A stretch of 64,000 bases of DNA from Oscillibacter faecalis_A (GTDB lineage: Bacteria; Bacillota; Clostridia; Oscillospirales; Oscillospiraceae): assembly GCF_029218125.1 (NCBI RefSeq), contig NZ_JARFXX010000002.1, positions 62,001 through 126,000 on the forward strand, in the 5' to 3' direction. Positions within the stretch are counted from its first letter, which is position 1. The number at the start of each line of letters is the position of its first letter. Below are positions 34,099-42,329 of the stretch, one piece after another. The position numbers were made by a program, and so were the translations under genes. A model generated the notes under the pieces. That model made no database searches. It had not been told where the DNA came from and saw nothing but the letters and a program-made list of their open reading frames with translations.

Positions 34099-34361
34099 TC
34101 AGCGTGTCGAAAAGACTTTTTCACACGCTGAACAAATTTTGAGAGCCTTAAAGGCTTCTCAAAATTTCTGATTGAAATGGCGCAGGGAAACAGCCGAAGC
34201 GCTGCCTGCGGCAGATACAGCGAGGATATTTCGAGGAAACGGCATGATTGGCAACCTATCAGGGCTGGGAATCGTCATGCTGTGACGGTGTATCCCTTCT
34301 TGAGTTTCCCGCGCACACTCTTCCTTACCGCCTTGGAAAATTCATCACCTTATCGATGACT
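34099..34361 (-). repeat. Structured intergenic repeat, copy 3 (reverse, with insertion)
   Basis: Read leftward it matches copies 1 and 2 at both ends (ATCGATAAGGTGATGAATTT, GGTAAGGAAGAGTGTGCGCG, then CCTGCGCCATTT and the stem GTTCAGCG/CGCTGAAC) but carries about 105 extra bases in the middle. Its AT-rich hairpin has a different sequence but keeps the pairing. A terminator-like GGGTCCC/GGGGCCC hairpin with six T follows at about 34068-34096. Confidence 0.72.
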
Positions 34362-34375
34362 GCTTACCTGAAAAA

Positions 34376-35026
34376 TTACAGTGTTTCCACCAACTCCTCA
34401 TAGGAGCGGATGTAATAGTCGCAGATGCGCTGAAGCTCCGCCTGATCCTTTTCCGCGGTCACGTCATAGACACCGGCCACTCGGAAGCCCGCCGCCTTGG
34501 CGGTGCGGGCAGCGTAGAGGGCGTCCTCAAAAACCACGGTGTCCCGCTTGTTGGACTGAAGCCGCCGCAGGGCCATCTCGTAGATTTCGGCGCTTTCCGA
34601 CTTGTGGCTTCCGGCGTCGGCGGAGGTGACGATGCCCCGGAAATAGTGGTCGATGCCCGCCGTTTTCAGGGCTTTTTCCGTCAGGCGGCGGTGGGTGGCG
34701 GTGGCCACGTACATCCACACGCCTTCCATTTTCAAAATGGAGAGGAATTTTTCCAGTCCCGGCTTCGGCCGCACCGCCGTGGAGTAAAAATCCTCCATCC
34801 GGGCGATGATCTTGTCCATGATCTCCTGCTCCGACCACGGCAGGCCGCAGACCTCCCGGAGATAGGGAATTACCTCGTGGTCTGTCATGGTGCGGAGCAT
34901 CTGCTCCTGTTCCGGCGTGGCGGGGATGCCGGCCTCCCGCAAAAAGGCGGGGCCAAGCTCCCGCCACGTGGGCATGGAGTCCAGCAGGGTCCCGTCCATA
35001 TCAAAAATCGCGCTTTGTAACCGCAT
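34376..35026 (-). CDS. HAD-superfamily phosphatase (beta-phosphoglucomutase/phosphatase type)
   Basis: The 216-residue enzyme has motif I DMDGTLLDS (Asp nucleophile at about 9), a helical cap (about 15-80), motif II Thr in YVATATHRR, motif III Lys in HKSESAEIYEMAL, and motif IV VFEDALYAARTAKAAGFRVAGV. It is a HAD subfamily IA hydrolase acting on small phosphorylated molecules. The exact substrate is unknown. ATG 35026 has GAGGT five bases upstream. Longer readings have no site. Confidence 0.9.
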   Translation of the reverse strand: MRLQSAIFDMDGTLLDSMPTWRELGPAFLREAGIPATPEQEQMLRTMTDHEVIPYLREVCGLPWSEQEIMDKIIARMEDFYSTAVRPKPGLEKFLSILKMEGVWMYVATATHRRLTEKALKTAGIDHYFRGIVTSADAGSHKSESAEIYEMALRRLQSNKRDTVVFEDALYAARTAKAAGFRVAGVYDVTAEKDQAELQRICDYYIRSYEELVETL

Positions 35027-35102
35027 GAATGACCTCAATCTCCGTAAATTTTGAAACTTACAGCATCTGCGCCGATAGAGCGCAGATGAAAAACCTGGTA
35101 TT

Positions 35103-35276
35103 TTATTGTTCGTTACTGCCGATCCAATAGCACCCTGCACCTATGATAGCAGCTAAAAATTCAATTGCCTTGAGATACATATCATAGCTATGCCAACCAA
35201 TGATAAAACCAGATAATATATAAATCACTGCAAATACAACTACCGAAATAACCGCCCGCTTTATTTTGTTTTTCAT
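35103..35276 (-). CDS. Small two-TM membrane protein, 57 aa
   Basis: The frame begins MKNKIKRAVISVVVF with a strong AAAGGAG site nine bases before ATG 35276. It has two predicted TM helices (about 8-27 and 37-52) separated by GWHSYDMYLKA and ends GSNEQ. The local AT content is higher than that of its neighbours, which suggests an acquired or poorly conserved gene. No family recognised. It lies just upstream (same strand) of the HAD gene with no clear terminator between. Confidence 0.6.
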   Translation of the reverse strand: MKNKIKRAVISVVVFAVIYILSGFIIGWHSYDMYLKAIEFLAAIIGAGCYWIGSNEQ

Positions 35277-35309
35277 CAAAGAAATCTCCTTTAAAATTCA
35301 GATGATGTT

Positions 35310-35540
35310 TGCCAGGGCATCCCTGGGGGACTCCCCTTGCCCGCGCGGGGCAAGGGACTTTTTTGCCTGACGAATGATACTCTGATGAAGATACTTTGTG
35401 TCCCGCATGGAAAAATTGAAATCATTTTTGTCAGGACATGTGCCTGACAAAAATACTTTGATCTAAGTGCCTTGGGCACGTTCACCAGTCCGCAGACTGG
35501 TGGGAGGTGGTTAGGAGGGGGACAAGTCCCCCTCCTAAGT
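35310..35540. other. Cluster of successive hairpins downstream of metG
   Basis: In 230 bases there are five inverted repeats: CCCTTGCCC/GGGGCAAGGG (about 35334-35352), TTTTTGTCAGG/CCTGACAAAAA (about 35426-35454), GTGCC/GGCAC (35467-35479), ACCAGTC/GACTGGT (35482-35499) and GGAGGGGGAC/GTCCCCCTCC (about 35513-35535). The last is the likely metG terminator. The others have no obvious job. No gene found here. Confidence 0.6.
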
Positions 35541-35542
35541 AA

Positions 35543-37591
35543 TCAGCACAGCTTGGAACCCGCCGGAATCTTGTCATCCACCATGATAAGGTTCAGCTTT
35601 TCCTCACCCTGCTCCGTGTGGATGGCGGAGAGGAGCATACCGTTGCTCTCAAAGCCCATCATCTTCCGGGGCGGCAGATTCACAATGGCCACCAGCGTCT
35701 TGCCCACCAGCTCCTCTGGCTCATAGAACTTATGAATGCCGGAGAGAATCTGACGGTCCGTGCCGGTACCGTCATCCAGCGTGAAGCGCAGGAGCTTTTC
35801 AGACTTCTTCACCGCTTCGCAGGCTTTGACCTTGACAGCGCGGAAGTCAGACTTGCAGAATGTGTCGAAGTCCACCTTTTCCGTGAGCTGCGGCTCCACC
35901 TCCACGGCGGGCAGCGCGGCCTTGCGGGCAGCGGCCTCGGCGGCCTCCAGCTCCTCCAACGCCTTGTCCATATCCAGGCGGGGGAACAGGTTCTCGCCCT
36001 TGACCACCGCAACGGTCTCGGGCAGAACGCCCCACAGATCCGCGTTTTCCCAAGTCCGCTCTGCCTCACCGGCGCCGATTTGGGCAAAGAGCTTGTCCAT
36101 GCTCTCGGGCATAAACGGCGTCAGCAGTGTGCCGCAGATGCGGGTGGCCTCCAGCAGAACGTACAGCACATGGGCAAGCCGCGCGCCGTTGGCTTCCATG
36201 TCCTTGGCCAGCGCCCAGGGAGCGTTCTCGTCGATATACTTGTTGGCGCGCTGGATGACCTTGAAAACTTCCGCCAGCGCGTTGTGGGGAGCAAAGGTTT
36301 CCATCTCGTGGGCGTAGGCCTTCTTCAGACCGGCGGCCTGAGCCACCAGCTGGGCATCGTACAGCACGGGGTCCACAGTGTCGCCGCTGGCGGAGAGCTC
36401 CACGCTGCTGCCCATGCGGACCATGGCGGCCAGCTGCTTCTCGTCCGCCGTGGCGCCGCAGTCGGCAGGCAGCTTGCCGCCGAAATACTTACTTACCATG
36501 GCGGTGGTGCGACTGACAAGGTTGCCGAGGTCATTGGCAAGGTCGGTGTTGATGGTTTGAATCAGCAGCTCGTTGGAGAAGTTGCCGTCAGAGCCGAAGG
36601 GGAACGTCCGCATCAGGAAGAAGCGCAGAGCGTCCACGCCAAAATGCTCCGCCAGCACATAGGGGTCCACCACATTGCCCTTGGACTTGGACATCTTGCC
36701 TCCGTCCAGCAGCAGCCAGCCGTGGCCGAATACGTGCTTGGGAACGGGCTCACCGAGGCTCATGAGCATGGCGGGCCAGATAATAGAGTGGAACCGCACA
36801 ATTTCCTTGCCGACGATGTTGATGCCGGGCCAGTATTTCTTGTAGTCATTATAGCGGTCATTCTCATAGCCCAGCGCGGTGATATAGTTGCTCAGGGCGT
36901 CCACCCACACGTAGACAACGTGCTTGGGGTCAAAGTCCACGGGGATGCCCCAGGTGAAGCTGGTGCGGGAAACGCACAGATCCTCGAGACCGGGATCGAT
37001 GAAGTTTTTCACCATCTCATTGACGCGGGAGCGGGGCTGGAGGAAGTCGGTGTTCTCCAGCAGGTCCCGGATACGGTCAGCGTACTTGCTCAGGCGGAAG
37101 AAGTAAGCCTCCTCCTCAGCGTCCACCACCGGGCGGCCGCAGTCGGGGCAGCAACCGTCCTTGAGCTGGCTCTCCGTCCAGAAGGACTCGCAGGGAGTGC
37201 AGTACTTGCCCTTGTAAGTGCCCTTATAGATATCGCCGTTGTCATACATCCGTCTGAAAATGCGCTGGATGGCCTTGACATGGTAGTCGTCCGTGGTGCG
37301 GATGAAGCGGTCATTGGAAATGTTCATCAGCTTCCACAGATCACGGACGCCACGGGGACCGTCCACAATGCGGTCCACAAACTCCTGCGGCGTCACACCG
37401 GCCTCATTGGCCTTCTGCTCGATCTTCTGGCCGTGCTCATCCGTGCCGGTGAGAAACATAACGTCCTCGCCCTTCAGGCGGTGATAGCGGGCAATCGTAT
37501 CCGTGGCCACCGTGCAGTAGGTGTGGCCGATGTGCAGCTTATCGGAGGGGTAATAGATCGGTGTTGTGATATAGAACGTATCTTTTCCCAT
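35543..37591 (-). CDS. metG: Methionyl-tRNA synthetase
   Basis: The 682-residue class I synthetase charges tRNA-Met. ITTPIYYPSDKLHIGHTYCT holds the HIGH motif (about 20). The CxxC zinc knuckle CTPCESFW...CCPDCGRP lies at about 130-150, and KMSKSKGN (KMSKS) at about 300. The anticodon-binding helical domain follows (about 380-540), and the C-terminal EMAP/Trbp111 tRNA-binding domain occupies about 575-682 (DFDTFCKSDFRAVKV, LDDGTGTDRQILSGI). ATG 37591 has GAGGAAT upstream. Expression is controlled by the T-box leader in front. Confidence 0.97.
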   Translation of the reverse strand: MGKDTFYITTPIYYPSDKLHIGHTYCTVATDTIARYHRLKGEDVMFLTGTDEHGQKIEQKANEAGVTPQEFVDRIVDGPRGVRDLWKLMNISNDRFIRTTDDYHVKAIQRIFRRMYDNGDIYKGTYKGKYCTPCESFWTESQLKDGCCPDCGRPVVDAEEEAYFFRLSKYADRIRDLLENTDFLQPRSRVNEMVKNFIDPGLEDLCVSRTSFTWGIPVDFDPKHVVYVWVDALSNYITALGYENDRYNDYKKYWPGINIVGKEIVRFHSIIWPAMLMSLGEPVPKHVFGHGWLLLDGGKMSKSKGNVVDPYVLAEHFGVDALRFFLMRTFPFGSDGNFSNELLIQTINTDLANDLGNLVSRTTAMVSKYFGGKLPADCGATADEKQLAAMVRMGSSVELSASGDTVDPVLYDAQLVAQAAGLKKAYAHEMETFAPHNALAEVFKVIQRANKYIDENAPWALAKDMEANGARLAHVLYVLLEATRICGTLLTPFMPESMDKLFAQIGAGEAERTWENADLWGVLPETVAVVKGENLFPRLDMDKALEELEAAEAAARKAALPAVEVEPQLTEKVDFDTFCKSDFRAVKVKACEAVKKSEKLLRFTLDDGTGTDRQILSGIHKFYEPEELVGKTLVAIVNLPPRKMMGFESNGMLLSAIHTEQGEEKLNLIMVDDKIPAGSKLC

Positions 37592-37633
37592 AGTTGTATT
37601 CCTCGATTCTATCTTACTTAAATTTCGTGTTGC

Positions 37634-37931
37634 TGAAAAAAATACGCCGTCCCTGAGTGCGTGACTCAAGGACGGCGAAAGGGCCGTGTTACCACCTTGC
37701 TTCGTCCGAGCCTCGCGGCTTGGGCCTTTGCGGGTGCGGCGGACCGCATCCTGCCGCTGTAACGGGCGTACCCGGCGCGCTTGGACGCCCAAGGGCGCTT
37801 TCCGCGCGGCTCCGGGGCCATGTTCCGCCTCCCGCTCCGCGTCCCTTTTCAGCTTCCGGGACTCTCTTTTGCGTGCGGGGGAGACGTACTCTCCCCATCA
37901 TTGCCTGCTTTTATGCAATTTGCTCCAAGAT
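37634..37931 (-). promoter_or_regulatory. T-box riboswitch of metG
   Basis: The leftward leader of about 300 nt has the T-box motif GGTGGTAACACGG (complement of 37684-37696). Right after it comes a terminator stem CGCCGTCC/GGACGGCG (37645-37677) with a seven-T run. Upstream is a stem I-like region with a GAGAGTA motif (AGTA S-turn). An ATG in GGAACATGG (complement of 37819-37821) is a plausible methionine specifier. Uncharged tRNA-Met would stabilise the antiterminator and allow metG transcription. Confidence 0.92.
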
Positions 37932-37937
37932 ACCGAA

Positions 37938-37966
37938 AGTATACAGCGGACGCCCATTTTTGTCAA
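37938..37966 (-). promoter_or_regulatory. metG T-box promoter
   Basis: TTGACA (complement of 37961-37966), 17 bases, TATACT (complement of 37938-37943): a near-consensus sigma-A promoter whose start point (about 37931) fits the beginning of the T-box leader. Confidence 0.88.
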
Positions 37967-37978
37967 GAAAAACCGCTT

Positions 37979-38392
37979 TTACAGCACCATCAGCAGCGTA
38001 CCGGCGGCAATAAGGGCGCAGCCGACAATGGACTTGGGCGTGAACTGCTCCTTTAGGATGACCGCCGCCAGCACCATGGTGATGACGATACTCAGCTTGT
38101 CGATAGGGATGACCTTGGACGCCTCGCCTAATTGCAGCGCCTTATAGTAGCACAGCCATGAGCCGCCGGTGGCAAGACCGGAGAGAATCAGGAACAGCCA
38201 GCTTTTCCGGCTGATCTCCCCAATGCCGCTCTGGGCACCGGTGAGAAACACCATTCCCCATGCCATTACCAGTACTACGGCGGTACGCAGGGCGGTGGCC
38301 AGATTGGAATTGACACCGTCAATGCCGATTTTCGCCAGGATGGAGGTCAGGGCCGCAAAGACCGAGGACGCTAACGCTAACAGGAGCCACAT
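37979..38392 (-). CDS. Small EamA-type (SMR-like) transporter, 137 aa
   Basis: The protein starts MWLLLALASSVFAALTSILA and has four or five TM segments forming a single EamA repeat (TGGSWLCYYKALQLGEASKV is the family core, then PIDKLSIVITMVLAAVIL). Single-repeat members act as dimers, and the pattern resembles the 140-residue EamA proteins of Bacillota of unknown substrate. The start at 38392 has only a weak AAAGAG site. Upstream extension to 38509 overlaps the MATE gene and lacks support. Confidence 0.85.
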   Translation of the reverse strand: MWLLLALASSVFAALTSILAKIGIDGVNSNLATALRTAVVLVMAWGMVFLTGAQSGIGEISRKSWLFLILSGLATGGSWLCYYKALQLGEASKVIPIDKLSIVITMVLAAVILKEQFTPKSIVGCALIAAGTLLMVL

Positions 38393-38447
38393 GATATTTG
38401 ACTCTTTTCTTTCTATTTCGGGAATCGATGTCCGAAGGGAATACAAA

Positions 38448-39797
38448 CTAATCCGCCCGGTATTTCCCCAGCCATTTCCCGGCGGCGTAATGGTAAACGG
38501 ACAGGGCACAGGTGATGACCCAGCCGATGCCGTAGCTCCAGAACATATACTCCGGCCCGAGGTGGTCCGCCAGCAGATACAGTGCCGGAACGCGAATCAA
38601 AATGACGGAGGCCACTACGTTGACCATGGGGTATACGCTGTCCCCGGCGCCCCGCATGGCGGAGTTGAGCACGAACAGCGTGGAGAACAGGAAGTAGGGC
38701 GGCATTACGGTCTTGAGATAAACAGCGCTGACCGCGATCACGGTACTGTTCGGGGAGAAAATACGGGAGAGGGGGTCACAGAACAGCACCACAAGGACGG
38801 AGGAAAACACCGTCCAGCCGATGGCAAGGCCCACGGAGATCAGTGTGCCACGTTTGGCCCGGTCCACCTGCCCGGCGCCCATGTTCTGCCCCACGAAGGA
38901 GATCACAGCGGCGGCCATGCTCTGGGTGGGGAGGAAGGCCAGCGTGTCCAGCTTGTTGCCGACATTGAACCCGGCGGTAAACGCCTTGCCGAAGCTGTTG
39001 ACCTTGGAGAGCACAAACATGGCCCCCAGCGCCACAAGGGACATCTGGAGTCCGCTGGGCAGGCCGATGCGGATGATCTCGGCAAAGAGTTTCCTGTCAA
39101 AAATGCCGCTGAAGGGATGAATGGCCAGCGCCGGGTAATTGCGGTTGATGTACCAGATGCCGAAAAGCCAACTGCACGCCTGTGCGATGACCGTTCCCAG
39201 CGCCACGCCCAAAACGCCCAGTCCCGCCGCCAGCACCAGCGTCAGGTCCAGAAGAATGTTCAAAATGGTGGACACCGCCAAAAACAGCAGCGTTGCGGAG
39301 CTGTTGCCTACGCCGCTGAGAATGCCGGCGTTGAGATTATAGCCGATGCTGCCGATAATTCCGGCGCAGACCACCAACAGATATGTCCGGGTCTCCGCCC
39401 ACGCGGCGGGGTCCACCCGCAGCAGCACCATCAGCGGCCGCACCAGCAGCACGGCTGCGGCGGTGATGGGGAGAATGCCCCGGACAAAGGCGGTATACAG
39501 CGTGCCGATGGCCGCCTGTACCCGCTCCGGCTTCTGCGCGCCCAATGCCTGCGCGATGACCACCGTGCCGCCGGTGGCAATGCCGGAGAACAGGGAGGAG
39601 AACAAAAACAGCACCGGGAAGCCCACGCCCACGGCGGCCAGCGCCGCATCGCTGACGTAGTTGCCGACGACCCAGCTATCCACCATATTATAAAACTGCT
39701 GCAAAAAGTTGCCCGCCAGCAGGGGCAGGGAAAATAAAAGGATATGCCGCAGGGGACTGCCTGTGGTCATATTCCGTACACCGCCGCGTTTGCTCAC
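38448..39797 (-). CDS. MATE-family efflux transporter (2)
   Basis: The 449-residue membrane protein has twelve TM segments and two MatE domains (about 12-210 and 235-430). Family cues are LPLLAGNFLQQFYNMVDSWV near the start, GVGFPVLFLFSSLFSGIA and the mid-protein GLPSGLQMSLVALGAMF. It is closest in style to the DinF/NorM-like subgroup common in gut Clostridia. It starts at GTG with TGAGGTG six bases upstream. Substrate not predictable. Confidence 0.92.
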   Translation of the reverse strand: MSKRGGVRNMTTGSPLRHILLFSLPLLAGNFLQQFYNMVDSWVVGNYVSDAALAAVGVGFPVLFLFSSLFSGIATGGTVVIAQALGAQKPERVQAAIGTLYTAFVRGILPITAAAVLLVRPLMVLLRVDPAAWAETRTYLLVVCAGIIGSIGYNLNAGILSGVGNSSATLLFLAVSTILNILLDLTLVLAAGLGVLGVALGTVIAQACSWLFGIWYINRNYPALAIHPFSGIFDRKLFAEIIRIGLPSGLQMSLVALGAMFVLSKVNSFGKAFTAGFNVGNKLDTLAFLPTQSMAAAVISFVGQNMGAGQVDRAKRGTLISVGLAIGWTVFSSVLVVLFCDPLSRIFSPNSTVIAVSAVYLKTVMPPYFLFSTLFVLNSAMRGAGDSVYPMVNVVASVILIRVPALYLLADHLGPEYMFWSYGIGWVITCALSVYHYAAGKWLGKYRAD

Positions 39798-39883
39798 GTT
39801 TCACCTCAGAATATTTTTTAATGATATGGTACACCCCTTTTACAAAAAGAGCAAGAGCGTCCCGGCAATTTACGGCTCGGACA

Positions 39884-39912
39884 TTGCGTTTTCTGCGCGT
39901 ATCGGATAAAAT
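39884..39912 (+). promoter_or_regulatory. Promoter of exonuclease III gene
   Basis: TTGCGT (39884-39889), 17 bases, TAAAAT (39907-39912). It lies 47 bases before the start codon and next to no other gene on this strand. Confidence 0.75.
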
Positions 39913-39959
39913 AGCAGCATACTTGAAAGATGCCGCCTAAAAGGCGGCGGGGAGACGCT

Positions 39960-40715
39960 ATGAAATTTGTATCTTGGAACGTCAACGGTCTGCGGGCCTG
40001 TCTTGGCAAGGGCTTTCTGGATTTCTGCGCGGTTGCCGACGCGGATGTCATCTGCCTTCAGGAGACGAAAATGCGCCCGGAGCAGGCGGAATTTGAGCTG
40101 CCGGGCTATACGCGCTACTGGAACAGCGCCGATAAGGCGGGCTATTCTGGCACGGCTGTGTTCACCCGGCAGACGCCGCTGAACGTCACCTGCGATTTCG
40201 GCGCAGACATCCACCGCCACGAGGGCCGGGTCATTACGGCGGAGTACCCGGAATTTTACCTTGTCTGCTGCTATACGCCCAACTCCAAGGACCAGCTTTC
40301 CCGGCTGGACTACCGCATGGAGTGGGAGGATGACCTGCGGGACTATCTTCATGAGCTGGATGCCAAAAAGCCGGTGGTTTACTGCGGAGACCTCAATGTG
40401 GCCCACGAGGAGATCGACATCAAAAATCCCAAGAGCAACCGCATGAATCCAGGCTTTTCTGATGAGGAGCGGGCGAAAATGACGCAGCTTTTGGAAAGCG
40501 GCTTTACGGATACGTTCCGCTATCTCTATCCCGATAAGACCGGGGCATATTCGTGGTGGAGCTATCGGTTCAACGCCCGGAAAAACAACGCCGGATGGCG
40601 CATCGACTACTTCATCGTGTCTGACCGGCTGCGTGAGCGTATTAAAAGCGCCGACATCTGGAGCGAGGTCATGGGCAGCGACCACTGCCCGGTGGTGCTG
40701 GAGCTGGATATTTAA
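39960..40715 (+). CDS. exoA: Exodeoxyribonuclease III / AP endonuclease
   Basis: The 251-residue repair enzyme cuts DNA at abasic sites and has 3'-5' exonuclease activity. The EEP fold motifs are clear: MKFVSWNVNGLRA (metal Asn), LQETKM (catalytic Glu), YTPNS, YCGDLNVAHEEID (Asp/Asn), SWWSYRFNARKNNAGWRIDY and SDHCPVVLEL with the catalytic Asp-His at the C-terminus. Length and order match ExoA of Firmicutes. ATG 39960 has GGGGAG five bases upstream. Confidence 0.96.
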   Translation: MKFVSWNVNGLRACLGKGFLDFCAVADADVICLQETKMRPEQAEFELPGYTRYWNSADKAGYSGTAVFTRQTPLNVTCDFGADIHRHEGRVITAEYPEFYLVCCYTPNSKDQLSRLDYRMEWEDDLRDYLHELDAKKPVVYCGDLNVAHEEIDIKNPKSNRMNPGFSDEERAKMTQLLESGFTDTFRYLYPDKTGAYSWWSYRFNARKNNAGWRIDYFIVSDRLRERIKSADIWSEVMGSDHCPVVLELDI

Positions 40716-40717
40716 AA

Positions 40718-40745
40718 CCATACACCTGTCTTGACAGGTGTACAG
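40718..40745. terminator. Convergent hairpin exoA / gpr
   Basis: TACACCTGTC (40721-40730) pairs perfectly with GACAGGTGTA (40733-40742). It sits between two converging genes. T-runs are short, so efficiency may be moderate. Confidence 0.65.
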
Positions 40746-40756
40746 CTCGCGGCGCG

Positions 40757-41653
40757 TCAGCTCAGAAGGGCGTTGATTTCCTCAATTTCCAAGTCCTGCA
40801 AGGCCCAGTTGATGGCGTAGCCGATGACCTTGCCGAGCTCCCGCACCTGAAAGTCGATGTCCCGGGGTGTGACCATGAGTCCCTGTTGGCCGCTTCGCAG
40901 CCGCTCCGGGTCGATGTCCCCGATTCCGGCAGCTTCTAACAGGTCTGCCGCCAGCGTGGCGGCGTCTACCACGGTGGGAACGCCCACGGCGATGACCGGC
41001 ACGCCCAGCGTGTCCCGGTTCAGCGCGGCGCGGTGGTTGCCGACGCCGCTGCCGGGTACGATTCCGCTGTCGCTGAGCTGAAGAGTGGCGCAGACCCGCT
41101 CCGTCCGGCGGGACGCCAGCGCGTCCACGGCGATGACGGCGGCGGGCTGCAGGCGTTCCGTCAGGCTCAGGACTGCCTCGGCGGCCTCAATGCCGGTGGT
41201 CCCCAGAACGCCGGGACGCAGCGCGGCCACGGCGCGGAAGCCGGAAAACTGCTTGGGCTGTGCGGAGAGCAGGTGCCGGGTGACAAGAACGCTATCCGCT
41301 GCCAGCGGACCTACGGCATCCGGCGTCATGGCCCGATTTCCCAATCCAGCTACCAGAACGGTCCCCTGCTCCGGCAGCAGCTCCCGGAGCTGCTGCCCCG
41401 CCGCCTGCACGGCCCGGTCGAAAAATCCGTCGCCCCGCTGCCAGAAGGCGGTGAGGTCCAGCGTGCGGTAGCTGCCGACGGGCTTTCCCAGCGCTTGTTT
41501 GCCTGCCTCATCCAGAATGTCCACCCGGGTCAGGGGGTAGCCCTGCAGTTTTGTTTCCCGGGCCTTGACTCCCGGCAGGCGGGTAGTCTTTCCGGCGGAT
41601 TCCTGCCACAGCTCCCGGGCCTCCAAGGCAAGGTCTGTGCGCTTTTCAAACAA
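40757..41653 (-). CDS. gpr: Spore germination protease GPR
   Basis: The 298-residue member of peptidase family A25 degrades small acid-soluble spore proteins during germination. The N-terminal propeptide region includes FEKRTDLALEARELW, with the LPGVKARE processing region near it. Core motifs are LVAGLGNRAMTPDAVGPLA, VAALRPGVLGTTGIEA and VDALASRRTERVCATLQLSD. I chose TTG 41653 because GGGAGG lies eight bases upstream. ATG 41671 overlaps that site. Its presence indicates a spore former. Confidence 0.93.
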   Translation of the reverse strand: MFEKRTDLALEARELWQESAGKTTRLPGVKARETKLQGYPLTRVDILDEAGKQALGKPVGSYRTLDLTAFWQRGDGFFDRAVQAAGQQLRELLPEQGTVLVAGLGNRAMTPDAVGPLAADSVLVTRHLLSAQPKQFSGFRAVAALRPGVLGTTGIEAAEAVLSLTERLQPAAVIAVDALASRRTERVCATLQLSDSGIVPGSGVGNHRAALNRDTLGVPVIAVGVPTVVDAATLAADLLEAAGIGDIDPERLRSGQQGLMVTPRDIDFQVRELGKVIGYAINWALQDLEIEEINALLS

Positions 41654-41752
41654 AAATGACACCTCCCGCATACAAAATCTTGTGCTTCTGTTCCTATCAT
41701 CTGCGGAGATATCCGCATTATGCAAAAAAATAAAGAAATCTCAAAAAAAGAC

Positions 41753-41781
41753 TTGCTTTTTAAAAAGTTCTCTGCTAAAAT
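41753..41781 (+). promoter_or_regulatory. rpsT promoter
   Basis: TTGCTT (41753-41758), 17 bases, TAAAAT (41776-41781) in an A/T-rich stretch, 64 bases before the rpsT start. Confidence 0.82.
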
Positions 41782-41844
41782 ATCATTCTGCACGGTGGAA
41801 AAAGCTGAAGCCGCGCCAAGAAATATCAGGAGGAGGTGTTTGGT

Positions 41845-42108
41845 TTGCCGAATATTAAGTCTGCCAAGAAGCGTGTTCTCATCGGTGAGGTCCGCAACGC
41901 GCGCAACAAGGCTACGAAGTCCGAGCTGAAGACCGCCATCAAGAAGTTCGAGGTGGCTGCCGCTGAAGGCAATCGCACCGAGGCCGATGGCGCGTACAAG
42001 GTTGCGGTCAAGAAGGTCGATCAGGCTGTCGCCAAGGGTGTTCTGCACAAGAACACGGCTGCTCACCGCAAGAGCGCTATGACCCTGAAGCTCAACAAGA
42101 TCGGTTAA
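41845..42108 (+). CDS. rpsT: 30S ribosomal protein S20
   Basis: The 87-residue product (LPNIKSAKKRVLIGEVRNAR...) matches S20 throughout, ending KNTAAHRKSAMTLKLNKIG. It binds 16S rRNA in the body of the small subunit. It starts at TTG 41845, with AGGAGG eight bases upstream. A GTG three codons earlier overlaps that site. TTG starts on rpsT are known to keep its level low. It is transcribed alone and is followed by a strong terminator. Confidence 0.97.
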   Translation: MPNIKSAKKRVLIGEVRNARNKATKSELKTAIKKFEVAAAEGNRTEADGAYKVAVKKVDQAVAKGVLHKNTAAHRKSAMTLKLNKIG

Positions 42109-42121
42109 TAAGCCAATGAGA

Positions 42122-42149
42122 GGAACGTCCGCTGGACGTTCCTTTTTTT
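42122..42149 (+). terminator. rpsT terminator
   Basis: GGAACGTCC (42122-42130) pairs with GGACGTTCC (42134-42142) around GCT, followed by seven T. Confidence 0.95.
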
Positions 42150-42259
42150 ATATTATTTTGCTTTTTCTTGGGTGATTTTTCTCCCCTCAACGTTACCAAA
42201 AGGAACGAGCGATAGGTTGTATTTTTATCTGACCTTATTATTTTTGTAAATTCTGGATA

Positions 42260-42287
42260 TTGAGATAATATCAATATGCGGTATACT
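42260..42287 (+). promoter_or_regulatory. Promoter of ECF S-component gene
   Basis: TTGAGA (42260-42265), 16 bases, TATACT (42282-42287), overlapped by an inverted repeat TATTGA/TCAATA that could be an operator. No known riboswitch is recognisable in the short leader. Confidence 0.65.
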
Positions 42288-42329
42288 GCCAATAATAACA
42301 GGCGCAACGCGCCGGAACAGGTGATTGTG

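Noticed and set aside
35618..37621. 667-codon plus-strand frame over metG
   Set aside because: It is antisense to an intact synthetase with HIGH and KMSKS motifs. The product is His/Gly/Val-rich without domains.
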